Program-made: the position numbers and the translations under genes
From: Myrmaecium sp. VS I D KN 1
Lineage: Eukaryota; Ascomycota; Dothideomycetes; Valsariales; Valsariaceae
Assembly (NCBI GenBank): GCA_019775845.1
Contig: JADQAV010000028.1
Coordinates: 62,001-126,000 of the forward strand
Direction: 5' to 3'
DNA length: 64,000 nucleotides
The notes under the pieces: generated by a model
What the model was told of the DNA's origin: nothing
Database searches by the model: none
The model's input: only the letters and a program-made list of their open reading frames with translations
Part shown: one piece after another, positions 23,601 to 32,540 of the stretch
Layout of the letters: each line of letters opens with the position of its first letter
Numbering within the stretch: position 1 is the stretch's first letter

Positions 23601-24005
23601 CCGTTGCCGGGTTTGACAACCGAGAAGGAAGTCATGCAGGATAAGGAGGAGATTGAGGGGAAGACGGAGGAGCCGGTGTCTGCTGCTGACGAGCCTGTCC
23701 CTGTGGATGAGGAGCAGAAGGCAAAGAAGGAGGAGCAGGAGCAGGAGCAAGAGAAGGCCGACGTGCCGCCACCCTCGTTGGAAGAGACGGAGACCCACGC
23801 CAGCACCAGGTCGGACGAGGCGACGCAGACGGGCCAGACGCAGATGAGCGTGCAGACGGCGGGGGGAGACACGGAGGAGTTCACGGTGCATCTGGGCGGG
23901 CGGGCGCCGGAGGAGGGGAGCGTGGTCGTGGATGCGGAGGGTAAGGAGCACGTTGGGGAGACGGAGCTGGAGCATCTGGTTGAGCGGACGGGGGGTGGGT
24001 TGTAG
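20635..24005 (+). CDS. AIM21: AIM21-type actin cortical patch protein
   Basis: Two exons (20635-21598, 21673-24005) encode 1098 aa, with an intron ending TCTAG. The protein is mostly disordered and carries many proline-rich SH3 ligands (IPPRPKR near the start; PPRP, IPARP and IPERP blocks in the 22800-23220 region). Family signatures of the AIM21 domain are present: two copies of the FPSxDxWEDTP...LVTxVxTP module (near 22390-22450 and 22680-22750). Yeast Aim21 binds SH3 proteins and capping protein at actin patches and restrains barbed-end growth; loss affects mitochondrial inheritance. The C-terminal quarter is Glu/Lys/Ala-rich, probably partly helical. The ATG at 20635 is chosen because it is the first AUG in frame. 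The N-terminal third is weakly conserved. Confidence 0.9.
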
Positions 24006-24847
24006 AGAGTGTGAGAGAGTTGTCTTCTTTGCTTTGAATGATTTTTTTCCTTTTGCTTACTCTTTTGGAGAGGTTGGGTTGGTTGTTTGATGCTTTTTTC
24101 TCTTGTTTTCTTGAGGGGGTTTTGCTTGCTTGAGTCTTTTCTATGTAGTTTGTGTTTATGTGTGTTTATGAGATTATGATTATTGATCTCAAGCGGTACG
24201 TGAATCCTTCTTCTTCATTTCTTGTCTTTGATATAAGAATGTTCATGCCGCCAAACCGGAAAGAACATGATCCATCTTCATCCCTTGCTACTACAATGAA
24301 TTGTGACTTGGATATTCTTCCATCCGACTCCTGGCCCCTCCCAAGTCCCCTCCCCCACTTCCCGGGTCCCTGTTGTTCCCACCTGTTCCCGCCGCCGGGC
24401 CTTGGCGCACACCACCTCCACCTCCACCTCCGAGGGGCGGGGTCCGCCGCCGCCGCACGGGGTCAGGCAAGGTCATGTCCGCCTGGAGTGATAAGCGCCG
24501 CATCATTGTACATCTGCCATCTTCCACATCCTTGTTTGACCTTCCGCGCATGAGGTCTCCCGTAACCACTACCTCTATACTGGATCACGCCGGACCTACC
24601 GGGTTTTCCTGTTTATGCGCCTTGAGAGCTGCGATCACGACGACGAGTCTTGCTGGATTCTGGAATCATCTGGTAATACACCACTTGGGATACACGATAG
24701 GAACCTGGACGCACCGCACCGCAGCGCTCCGCTCCGCACTGAAGTCACATCGCAAGCGACAATCGCGATCATAAAGAGGACGAAAGGACGGACAAGAGAC
24801 AAACAAAAAGGGAAAAGGAGCTCCTCCCTCCGGTGGGAAGCAGCAGC
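24006..24847. other. Intergenic spacer after AIM21
   Basis: The T-rich 24030-24180 region is the likely AIM21 3' UTR. The remainder is the promoter of the small membrane protein gene. No coding region is supported. Confidence 0.6.
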
Positions 24848-25520
24848 ATGGCAGACTTCTCCCCATACCAAGACAGTCCCGACGAGACCCGGATACCCTC
24901 CACAACGCCAGCAACAACAACAAGAACCCTCCTCCTCTCGCCCTCCCTCTCACCCTACCCTTCGCCATCCCTCGACCCGTCCATTCCCAACTTCCACCGT
25001 CACTACACCGGCCACGGCACAACGCCAACAACAACAACACCCTCCACCTCCACCGGCGGCCGCCTGCGCCTCCCCCTCCCCCTCACCCTCACCCGCCGCG
25101 AAGAAATGGACATGTTCTCCACACGCCTGGGGTTACGAATGGACATCGAAGCGATCGCCGCCTACCTGTGCTTACCCCCGCTCGGCGCCGTGGGGCTGCT
25201 GGTGTGGGAGAGTCGGAGCGACTACGTGCGCTTCCACGCGTGGCAGGCCGCGCTGGCCTTCACCGTGCTCGCCGTCCTGGCCGTCGTGGCCTCGGCGAGC
25301 TGGTGGACGTTGGGTTTGGTGGCGGGGTTGGCCCTGGCCCTGGCGGGGGCGGGAGCCTGCAGGGCGTGGGGGGATGGTGGGTTTTTTGCTCCCTTGTTCT
25401 TTTTTCTTTTTCTGTTTTCTGGATTGCTGACTTGGTTTGGGATGGATAGCGGAGACGTTGGATCGGTGGGAGCTCCCGCTCTTTGGTTCCCTGGCCAGCT
25501 CGATTTTGGACGATGAGTAG
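24848..25520 (+). CDS. Small multi-spanning membrane protein, DUF4870/UPF0132-like
   Basis: Two exons (24848-25376, 25450-25520) give 199 aa. Splicing through a GTGGGT donor and GATAG acceptor replaces a hydrophobic read-through with the acidic end AETLDRWELPLFGSLASSILDDE, which closely resembles the family C-terminus and argues for the model. Residues 1-85 are Pro/Ser/Thr-rich and cytosolic. Residues 98-140 hold the signature MDIEAIAAYLCLPPLGAVG and SDYVRFHAWQA, followed by two more membrane segments (about 140-175). The family is uncharacterised in fungi. Three membrane helices are expected. The start is the ATG at 24848, though an in-frame codon slightly upstream cannot be ruled out. Confidence 0.8.
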
Positions 25521-26231
25521 TCTGTCCTCGGGAGAGGATGACTTCCGTTTTTTGTTTCTTCCGCTTTCTGATATCCGACGATTTTTTTACGACTGAAGCA
25601 CCGATGCGAAACGAAACTTGTACGCGACACGACTAATGGCGGGGGATTGCGGGGTACGATGTCTCACGGACACACATCACCCTCTTCTCTTTCTCTCTAT
25701 AAAACTACATACCCAGAAGGAAAAGGAAAGGAAACCCAGAGGAATTATCGCCACATCCTCCTCTTCCTCCATGTTTTCACCTCCCTCTTCCCTCTGTATC
25801 TCCATCATACCCCCCCTCCCCCATACCCCAACGCAATGCTATCACGAAATTCCAGGAGGAAGCCAATCGGCTTTTCTTCTTCTCTTTTGTTTCTTGTCCC
25901 CGGACAACGAACGTAATAGTCCCGTCCATATACTGCATGTTTCTCTTTCTGTCCGTTCTTCTCTTCTTTTCCTTGCGTTGATGCATGGATCAAAGGATGG
26001 CCTATCTGTATTTCACGCACGCATGTAGACTACATACGATACGGAACGCGCGGTGTGGGCTCCGCGACCTGGGCGGAACAATTCATCGATTCTTCCTTCT
26101 CTCCCGAATAAAACCTCTCGAATTGATTGAATGCCCCGTTCAACTATCCCGCTCCATCACACCCAATATCCCGGAGCACCGCTGCCAACCCAATCGAACC
26201 CCTCCCCCCAACCCCCCACCAAAAACCATCC
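25521..26231. other. Convergent 3' spacer
   Basis: About 700 bp between two converging genes, pyrimidine-rich at 25680-25830 and 26150-26240. It should contain both 3' UTRs. No gene seen. Confidence 0.6.
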
Positions 26232-27623
26232 CTACCCCCCAAACCTCTCCCTCGCCAACTGCCTCAGCATCTCCACCGTCCTCTCCTCCTTCGCGCGATG
26301 CACCCGCACACGCTCCTCCCTCTCCGCCTCCCTCGCCCGGAGCGCCTCCTCCCTCCTGATCTCCCGCTCACTCCTCTTCCTCCCCCGCTCCTCCCTCAGC
26401 CGACGCAACTCCGCCTGCGCATCCTCCCCACCACCCAGCAAATCCGCCTCCGGCACCTCGCCCATGCCGCTCTCGCGCGCGTCCGCAAACCCGCCGCGCA
26501 CGGTGGCCTGCTCGCGACGCTTTTCGAGGCGGCGCTCGTGGCTGCCGGGATCGGCGCGCGGGGCGAGCTCGTCGAGGCGCTCGCGTTGGGTGTGCCGGTC
26601 GGCGAGGCGGGCGTGGTGGAGGGCAAGGCGGGAGGAGGCGGCGGCGGCGGCGGCGAGGGCGTCGCGGTCGTGGAGGTCGTGTGTGCCGGGGATGCGGGGG
26701 CCGGGGCGGCGGGTGAGGGCGCTGGTGCCTGGGTGTTGTGCGGCGGTGGTGCTGTTGGGGAGCGGGGGAAGGAATTCGTCGCCCTCTTCCTCGTCGTCTT
26801 CTTCCTCATCACTCCCCGCTTCGCTCCTCTTCTCCACTTGCCCCTCCTCCTCCCTCTCCCTCTCCCTCTCAATACCTCTCTCCTCATCCACCCCACGGTC
26901 CCTCTCTCCTTCCCCCTCCCTCTCAGCACCTCCCTCCTCCACCCCCTGCCCCTCCACCGCCCTCGCCCTCTCCAACACCGCGGGATCATACCAGCCCTCC
27001 GCCAGCAAAGCCGCGTTCCAGCGCTGGACGAAGCGCTTCCAGCGGCCACGGCGCTCGCGGGGGTCCAGCGCGTCCGCGTCGAGCTGCTTTTGGACTTCGA
27101 GGTAGAGGGCGAAGAGGGGCCCGTGGGAGGGCCAGGAGGCGCGCGGGTGCAGGGGGGCGGCGTTATAGGGGAGGGTGTCCGGGGTGGGGACGCTGGCGTT
27201 GGCGGCGGGTTTGCTGCTGTTGCTGCTGTGGTCGTGGTGCTTGTGGTGCCGGTGATGACGGTGATGACGGTGGTGATGGCGGGATTTGCGCGGTTGTGGG
27301 GAGAGGGAGCGAGTGGGGGAGCGGCGGTTGGTACGGGGTTGATGGGAGTGAGAGTGCGATCGAGAGCGGGAAGGTGAGCGGGAGCGCGAGACTGAGTTGC
27401 GATGACGGCGGCGCGGGGGTGAGTGTTGCGATTGTCGTCTTGGTGGTGGTGAGGCGCGGTATGAGGAGCGTGAGCGCGAGCGTGAGCGCGAGGTGTAAGA
27501 GGGACGAGCTGGACGTCTATGATGGGAAGAGGAAGAGGGTGGTGAGGAGTCGCGGCTGCGGTTGCGGTAACGGTCGTGATCGCGGCGACGACGATGGCGG
27601 TCGTCGTATGCGTCTTCGGCCAT
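26232..27623 (-). CDS. RS/His-rich nuclear protein, resembles fungal HEL117-like/NKAP-like RNA-processing proteins
   Basis: An uninterrupted frame of 463 aa from the ATG at 27623. Residues 1-125 are dominated by Arg-Ser, Arg-Asp and Ser-Pro dipeptides typical of SR-type splicing factors, then a His/Arg run of HHR triplets (near residue 115-130) known in other proteins to drive nuclear-speckle localisation. Residues 150-200 form a short folded-looking block (LFALYLEVQKQLDAD, GRWKRFVQRWN, LAEGWYDP). The C-terminal half is charged and helical: LHDRDALAAA, then RLEKRREQATVRGGFADAR and an Arg/Glu coiled coil to the end. Proteins of this build are annotated in fungi as HEL117-like, but no helicase motifs are present. 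A role in mRNA processing is inference. Upstream in-frame ATGs exist, but the sequence there looks non-coding. Confidence 0.7.
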   Translation of the reverse strand: MAEDAYDDRHRRRRDHDRYRNRSRDSSPPSSSSHHRRPARPSYTSRSRSRSRSSYRASPPPRRQSQHSPPRRRHRNSVSRSRSPSRSRSHSHSHQPRTNRRSPTRSLSPQPRKSRHHHRHHRHHRHHKHHDHSSNSSKPAANASVPTPDTLPYNAAPLHPRASWPSHGPLFALYLEVQKQLDADALDPRERRGRWKRFVQRWNAALLAEGWYDPAVLERARAVEGQGVEEGGAEREGEGERDRGVDEERGIEREREREEEGQVEKRSEAGSDEEEDDEEEGDEFLPPLPNSTTAAQHPGTSALTRRPGPRIPGTHDLHDRDALAAAAAASSRLALHHARLADRHTQRERLDELAPRADPGSHERRLEKRREQATVRGGFADARESGMGEVPEADLLGGGEDAQAELRRLREERGRKRSEREIRREEALRAREAEREERVRVHRAKEERTVEMLRQLARERFGG

Positions 27624-28512
27624 TGTTGAGAAGGAAACAGAGAAAGAGAATGCTGTGTAGTTTGTGAACTGTCGCGCAATTGTGGTGGAGAGGGTGGCGG
27701 ATATAGTAGGTAGTTGTAGTTGTAGTGGTGTAGTGGAAGTGGAAAAAGAAGAAGTGACGGTTGGTCGTCGCTGGTTTGATGGATGACAACAGATCGTCGG
27801 GCGCGGGACATCGTTCGGAGATCCGCCTCTCCGCATCGCGCGCCGCCACATGCAGGTACAGTCGGAACGGGACAAGGCTGCTGGGCCCAATCTTCCCTCA
27901 ACAATTACGCATGCATGCGTATAAATAAATATAGGAAACTACATATATACCTTCTTCCGATTCCAAAAGCACGCCTTCATCCAGGTAAAATTACAGAGAA
28001 ACCATCTAACAACGAACAAAACAAGCTATATAGGTACCCCGTATATACACGGGAAATCAAAAAGCTCGTCTGCGTCCCGGCGTCCCTAAGCTCAACTATA
28101 CATACCATGCCATTTTGAAAAGCAGAAAGCGATAAACGAAAAGAGTAGAGAATAAACCATTCAAAAAAGTAACTCACTCAAACCTCCCATCCCCCCATAA
28201 AGAAAAAAAAAGAAAGAAAAGGCAAACAACGAGCCACCCCAAAACCCCGTCACGCAAAAGAGATCCCCCTCTACAGAAAGGAAAAAAGAATAATGCGGAG
28301 AAGAAAAAAATAAAGAGGAGATGCCGCGGAGAGAAAGAACATTTTCCTTCAAGAAAAAAAAAGATGAAAAATGAAAAATGCAAGCGACGAAGATGCAGAA
28401 AAGAATAATGAAAGAAAGAAAGCGACGAAAATACAACAAGAAAAAGGATCAAAAAGGATAGAACACCCTTTCCCCCACCCCCCACAGACCCATTTCCCCC
28501 CTTCCCCCCCTT
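27624..28512. other. Intergenic spacer between two minus-strand genes
   Basis: Promoter of the RS-rich gene (27624-27900) followed by the 3' region of the deubiquitinase gene. 28190-28450 is strongly purine-rich on the plus strand (A/G runs), hence pyrimidine-rich on the transcribed side. No gene supported. Confidence 0.6.
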
Positions 28513-30447
28513 CTAACGGATCATCTCATAAAACAACAAATAAACCTCCCTCTGCATCCGCAGCACCTCCGCCGTCTTACTCTCCTTCACCTTCTCATCG
28601 CTGATGCGCCACCAGCGATTCTCCCGCTGCTGCGCCAGCTTGCGCGCCTCGCGCGTGCGTCGACGGCCCAAGCTGCCCATCGACGCCTTCGCCGACAGGC
28701 TGCCCGGTCGAGTCCACGACGTGGTGGTGGTGGCGGCGGTGGCGGCGGTCTCGGTGTGGTTGAGCGGGTGGTCGGTGTCGCGGGGAGTGGAGGTTGGGGC
28801 CTGCTGCGGGTGTCGGGGTGAGGTTTTTTGTCGTTGTTGGGATGAGGAGGAGGAGGCGAGGGAGAAGGAGGAGGCGGAGGTGGAGGCGGTGGAGTGGGTT
28901 GTTTCGAGGGTGGGGATGGGGGGTGTGACGGCGGGGGAGTCGAGGTGGAGGGAGGAGAGGTGCGGGCTGTGCGAGGTGGAGTGGGCGGCCGAGGGCATGG
29001 TGGAGGGCATTGGGGAGGCGTGGTGACTGTAGACGCCTTCTGTGCCGAGGGAGATCGGGGTCGAGAAGGGGTGCGGTTGGGTTTGTCGGCGGAAGGACTC
29101 GTAGTGCCCGCTGTTGTGACCGCCCTTGTGGGTTACCAGGCCGAGAAGACGGTACTTTCGCTGGTCGAGGATCCCACCGAGAGGAAGCGTTTCCGGGAAT
29201 TGGACTTTGGCCATGTTCTTGGTGGAGTATGCGCTTGCCGAGAAGATGGAACGGGAGAGGTGGATGGCCAGAACCTTGGGGAAGGAGGAGATGCGCATGT
29301 GTCGAGCGATGCGGCGTTTGGGGGCCTCGCTGCTGTCGGGGAGTTCTACGTCTTTCGGCGGCTCTTCCGGGTCTTCCTTCAGGGCCTTCTGCAACTGCGC
29401 AATGTCCGACTCCAGTTTGGCTTTCACTTCGGGTTTCGTAGCGGTCGCCAGCTGCTTCATCTTGACCTGCACGGCGTGTTCCAGCCGGCAATACTCGCAC
29501 TTGAAATCGTCGATATGCTCAACCTTCAACATGCCATCAAAGCACGCGTTCAGAGTGGTTGACGATGCCTGAGGAACGTGCAGAGTCAACGACACGAAGC
29601 TCGACTCGGTAGGCTTCGGCTTGAACCCGCACGTCAAACACTCTATCTGCGCCTCCAGCTTCCCTTCGAACGGAAAGCCGTCCTCGTCCTCCTCCTCATC
29701 TATCTCTACTCCTTTTGTGTTCTGGGTGAGCCGAGAGACGGCCTCTCGCAAGGGTTGTCCGTTCTCAGCTGCAGCAGGTGACGCGCCATCAGCGGCGGAC
29801 TCGGAAGCTGTATCCGTCTCCGCATGATGCACGTGGAGGTGGTGCGGGTTAGGGATAAGAAGGCCTCTCTTCAGTGCCTGCTTCCTCGCCCGCTTCCCCG
29901 CATAGTACTCCTCACACATCCTCTCAGCAAGGATTTGCAAAAACTCCTGCGCATCCTGCTGTTGTCGCGAGATGCGGGTCCGGAAAGCAGCCTCCAGCGC
30001 GGCGAGGAAACCCTGAGCAGAGATGGTCTTCCGGTATAGCGGCCTCTCATTGAGCTTGTCCAGCATGTCCTTCACCGCGGCGGAAACAAGGCCATTGCGC
30101 AGGCGTTGAATCTTCTCCGGACGGAAAGCCTTCGGCTCTTCTTCCGGATCATAAGTCTCCGGGGTGACCTGATACACCTCGGGCCCATCCAACTCCCTCC
30201 GATGCATTTCGCGGATGAGAAAGACGCGCAGGTCGGTCAGGCCGGCGAGCGCCTGCAGCACCGAATTCACGAAGCAGTCGTTGGCCGGATTGCTTAGACC
30301 GACCACGCCTCGCTTGCGCGCCGAGGAGGACGCATTGGCAGCATCATCGTCGAGCAGGAACGTCGGACCGAAGACGTATACGAGTGCGGCGGCGGCGAGA
30401 GAGGCTCCGGCGGCATAGGTTGCAATGGTTAACGGCTTGTCATGCAT
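28513..30447 (-). CDS. UBP16: Ubiquitin carboxyl-terminal hydrolase, UBP16-like, membrane-anchored
   Basis: Single exon, 644 aa. An N-terminal hydrophobic segment (about residues 9-31) precedes the catalytic core, as in yeast Ubp16 on the mitochondrial outer membrane. The Cys box is GLSNPANDCFVNSVLQAL with Cys58, and an FLAALEAAFR...QQQDAQEFLQ QQD box follows. Two CxxC pairs (ECLTC and CEYC) form the usual structural zinc site, and the His box is GHNSGHY with His448. The last catalytic region is WWRISDEKV near residue 605. Between His448 and that motif the protein carries a Ser/Thr/Pro-rich insertion of roughly 125 residues. It cleaves ubiquitin from substrates; the substrate is unknown. It is divergent from the bL9m gene across a 690-bp spacer. 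The assignment to UBP16 over another USP rests on the anchor and overall order. Confidence 0.87.
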   Translation of the reverse strand: MHDKPLTIATYAAGASLAAAALVYVFGPTFLLDDDAANASSSARKRGVVGLSNPANDCFVNSVLQALAGLTDLRVFLIREMHRRELDGPEVYQVTPETYDPEEEPKAFRPEKIQRLRNGLVSAAVKDMLDKLNERPLYRKTISAQGFLAALEAAFRTRISRQQQDAQEFLQILAERMCEEYYAGKRARKQALKRGLLIPNPHHLHVHHAETDTASESAADGASPAAAENGQPLREAVSRLTQNTKGVEIDEEEDEDGFPFEGKLEAQIECLTCGFKPKPTESSFVSLTLHVPQASSTTLNACFDGMLKVEHIDDFKCEYCRLEHAVQVKMKQLATATKPEVKAKLESDIAQLQKALKEDPEEPPKDVELPDSSEAPKRRIARHMRISSFPKVLAIHLSRSIFSASAYSTKNMAKVQFPETLPLGGILDQRKYRLLGLVTHKGGHNSGHYESFRRQTQPHPFSTPISLGTEGVYSHHASPMPSTMPSAAHSTSHSPHLSSLHLDSPAVTPPIPTLETTHSTASTSASSFSLASSSSSQQRQKTSPRHPQQAPTSTPRDTDHPLNHTETAATAATTTTSWTRPGSLSAKASMGSLGRRRTREARKLAQQRENRWWRISDEKVKESKTAEVLRMQREVYLLFYEMIR

Positions 30448-31138
30448 CGCGGGACCTGGCTGGGAAGAAGGCGCGTGAGGGAAGGGTGGTGTAGCAGGGT
30501 GTCGCGCGATCGATTAACTTTTTGGCTGAGTGGGGAGAGGCAGCGTCCGGAAGCCGGGGAAAGCCGTTTGGGTTGGGCGGGTGGAGTTCGAGGCCGCGGC
30601 TCGTGGGGGCTGCATGCAGGCGGAGATGCGGGCGGAGATGCAGATGGAGACGACGAGACGATGATCGAGGAACAATGGTGATGGTGAAGGCAATGGATTG
30701 TAGGATGGAAGCATGAGAGAGCGGAAGAGAGGGAGTACGGAGGAGGAGAGAGGAGAGAGGTCAGCGGCCATTCATCCTCTCCAGGGACCGGACGAGGAAA
30801 AGATTGGGATTGCCTTGTGAGGATTCTCGGTGCCTCGGAATGCGGAAGGCGATCTCGTCCGATGGTCAGGGCAGCCCTGTCCGGTGCATGGTCAGGTAGT
30901 CAGGCATCAATATGCTTTTTATCATCCCAGGCTGTCAGGCAACAATATCACCCTCGCCAGTTCAGGCGTCGAGTTTGATGTTAAGGCAATAAGGCAGTTA
31001 GGCTGCAACCCTTTGGCTTTTGCTTTCTGGTCCGGTCACCTCAACACCATCCTCCGACTACCACATCCGGGTCCCTGCCTCTCCACACCCACTGCTTGCT
31101 GTCCCGACCGCCAGCGAGCATTCGGCCAACCTCTCACC
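30448..31138. promoter_or_regulatory. Divergent promoter region, UBP16-like / bL9m
   Basis: 690 bp between two start codons in opposite directions. GA-rich at 30640-30770, pyrimidine-rich close to the bL9m ATG. No open frame of note. Individual elements cannot be assigned. Confidence 0.5.
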
Positions 31139-32170
31139 ATGGCCTCCCTCGCCCGCTCCTCCTCCGCCCTTCCGACCTGCATCTCCTGCACCCGCCGTCT
31201 CGCCAGCGTCGCGATCCAAGAAGGATGGAGGCCGCTCGCCCAGCAGCAGATCCGCGGTAAGAAGCAGGTGGCTAAGGGCGGCGACGACGACGAATACGTC
31301 CGCCTGATCAAGGACGTGAAGGGCTTCGGCAAGGCTGGTATGTAGCCATTGCCCCTCTCTCCCTCTCTTTCATATGCTCCTCCAAAAGCATACATCCATC
31401 CCAGCTCCAGCAACCCTCGCTCACAAATCCACGCCTGCAGGCTCCATCGTCCCCGTCTCCCGCGGCCAGATGCGCAACCGCTGGCTCCCGCAGCGCATCG
31501 CCATTTACCTGACCAAGGAGCGGATCAAGCAGCTCCGCGCCCGGGGCGAGCGGATGGAGCGCGACCACGAGTTCGGCCGGGCCCCGAAGGTGGACCTCGA
31601 CGCCGCCAACGTCGTCCTGCCCATCACGGCCACCCAGCCCAAGAAGGCCAGCCCGCGCATCGAATCCATCATCATCTCCGTAAGTCTCCTCCTGTCCGCG
31701 CCGGCCACAAGACGGGAAAACAAAGACAAAAAAGCTAACCAACCTCCCCATCCACCCAGCCCTCCCGTGCCCTCGAGCTCCTCCACATCTTCCTTCCCCC
31801 AACCCTAACACTGCGGCGCAAACCCCTGCCCCCAACCACCACCCCCTCCCTCGCCCCCATCAACACCTCGCCCAACGCGCACCTCGCCCCCGCCGCCCGG
31901 GTACCCATCTACGGCTCCATCACGCCCGCCGACGTCGCCGTCGCCGTCAAGGCGCACCTGGCCACGAACCCGGAAGCCTCGCGCGTCGCCGTCGGCGAGG
32001 CGGACGTGCGGTTCGCCTTCGCCGACCGCGCGCCGGACCAGCTTACCGAGGAGGAGCGCGAGAAGGGGCGGATTCGGCATTTGGGGGAGTATGAGTTTGA
32101 GGTTGTGGTCAAGGATGAGGCGGGGAAGGAGCAGGTGGTCAGGAGGACGTTGAGGGTTTTGGAGGAGTGA
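31139..32170 (+). CDS. MRPL50: Mitochondrial large-subunit ribosomal protein bL9m
   Basis: Three exons (31139-31337, 31441-31679, 31760-32170) encode 282 aa. The N-terminus is basic and hydroxylated (MASLARSSSALPTC, then TRRLASVA) as in a matrix-targeting presequence. The L9 N-domain signature follows, split by intron 1: VRLIKDVKGFGKAGSIVPVS then RGQMRNRWLPQRIAIYLT, equivalent to the bacterial LLxDVxxLGKxGD...GYxRNxLxPxGxA. The C-terminal part is fungal-specific, with an acidic/basic end (LRVLEE). It works in the mitochondrial ribosome. Yeast MRPL50 is shorter; the longer tail is common in filamentous fungi. Confidence 0.9.
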
Positions 32171-32540
32171 TTGAGGTAGTGTGGGATCTATGGTGCAGAG
32201 GACGAGGAGGGGACTTGGCGAAAGGATCGGGCTTGTGAGCCGTGGGGGGAGGATGAAGAACCTCGTCAGGCAGGAGAGGTAGGTTTTGTTGTGTCAGTCA
32301 TGTATAGATATCTCTAGGGAGGAAGGAGGGCAAAAGTTGGCTGTAAACATGACTTTTTATAGATGATTACACCAAAAGCCCGGTCTCGAAGGCACTTATT
32401 ATGTTGTTTCGTCCGAATCCCATATTCCCATGAACGCACTACGTGCATAAAAGCCACCATCTAAAACACCCCTCCATTTGAGCTTTTTTGACACATCAAT
32501 CCCACGCCCCTCCCCCAAAAACACAAGACGGAAGCAAAAC
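32171..32540. other. Convergent 3' spacer between bL9m and ATR genes
   Basis: 370 bp holding both 3' UTRs. Nothing else seen. Confidence 0.6.

Noticed and set aside
26127-27377. 416-codon plus-strand frame opposite the RS-rich gene
   Set aside because: Composition (Pro/Leu then Gly/Val runs) mirrors the biased sense strand, with no domain.
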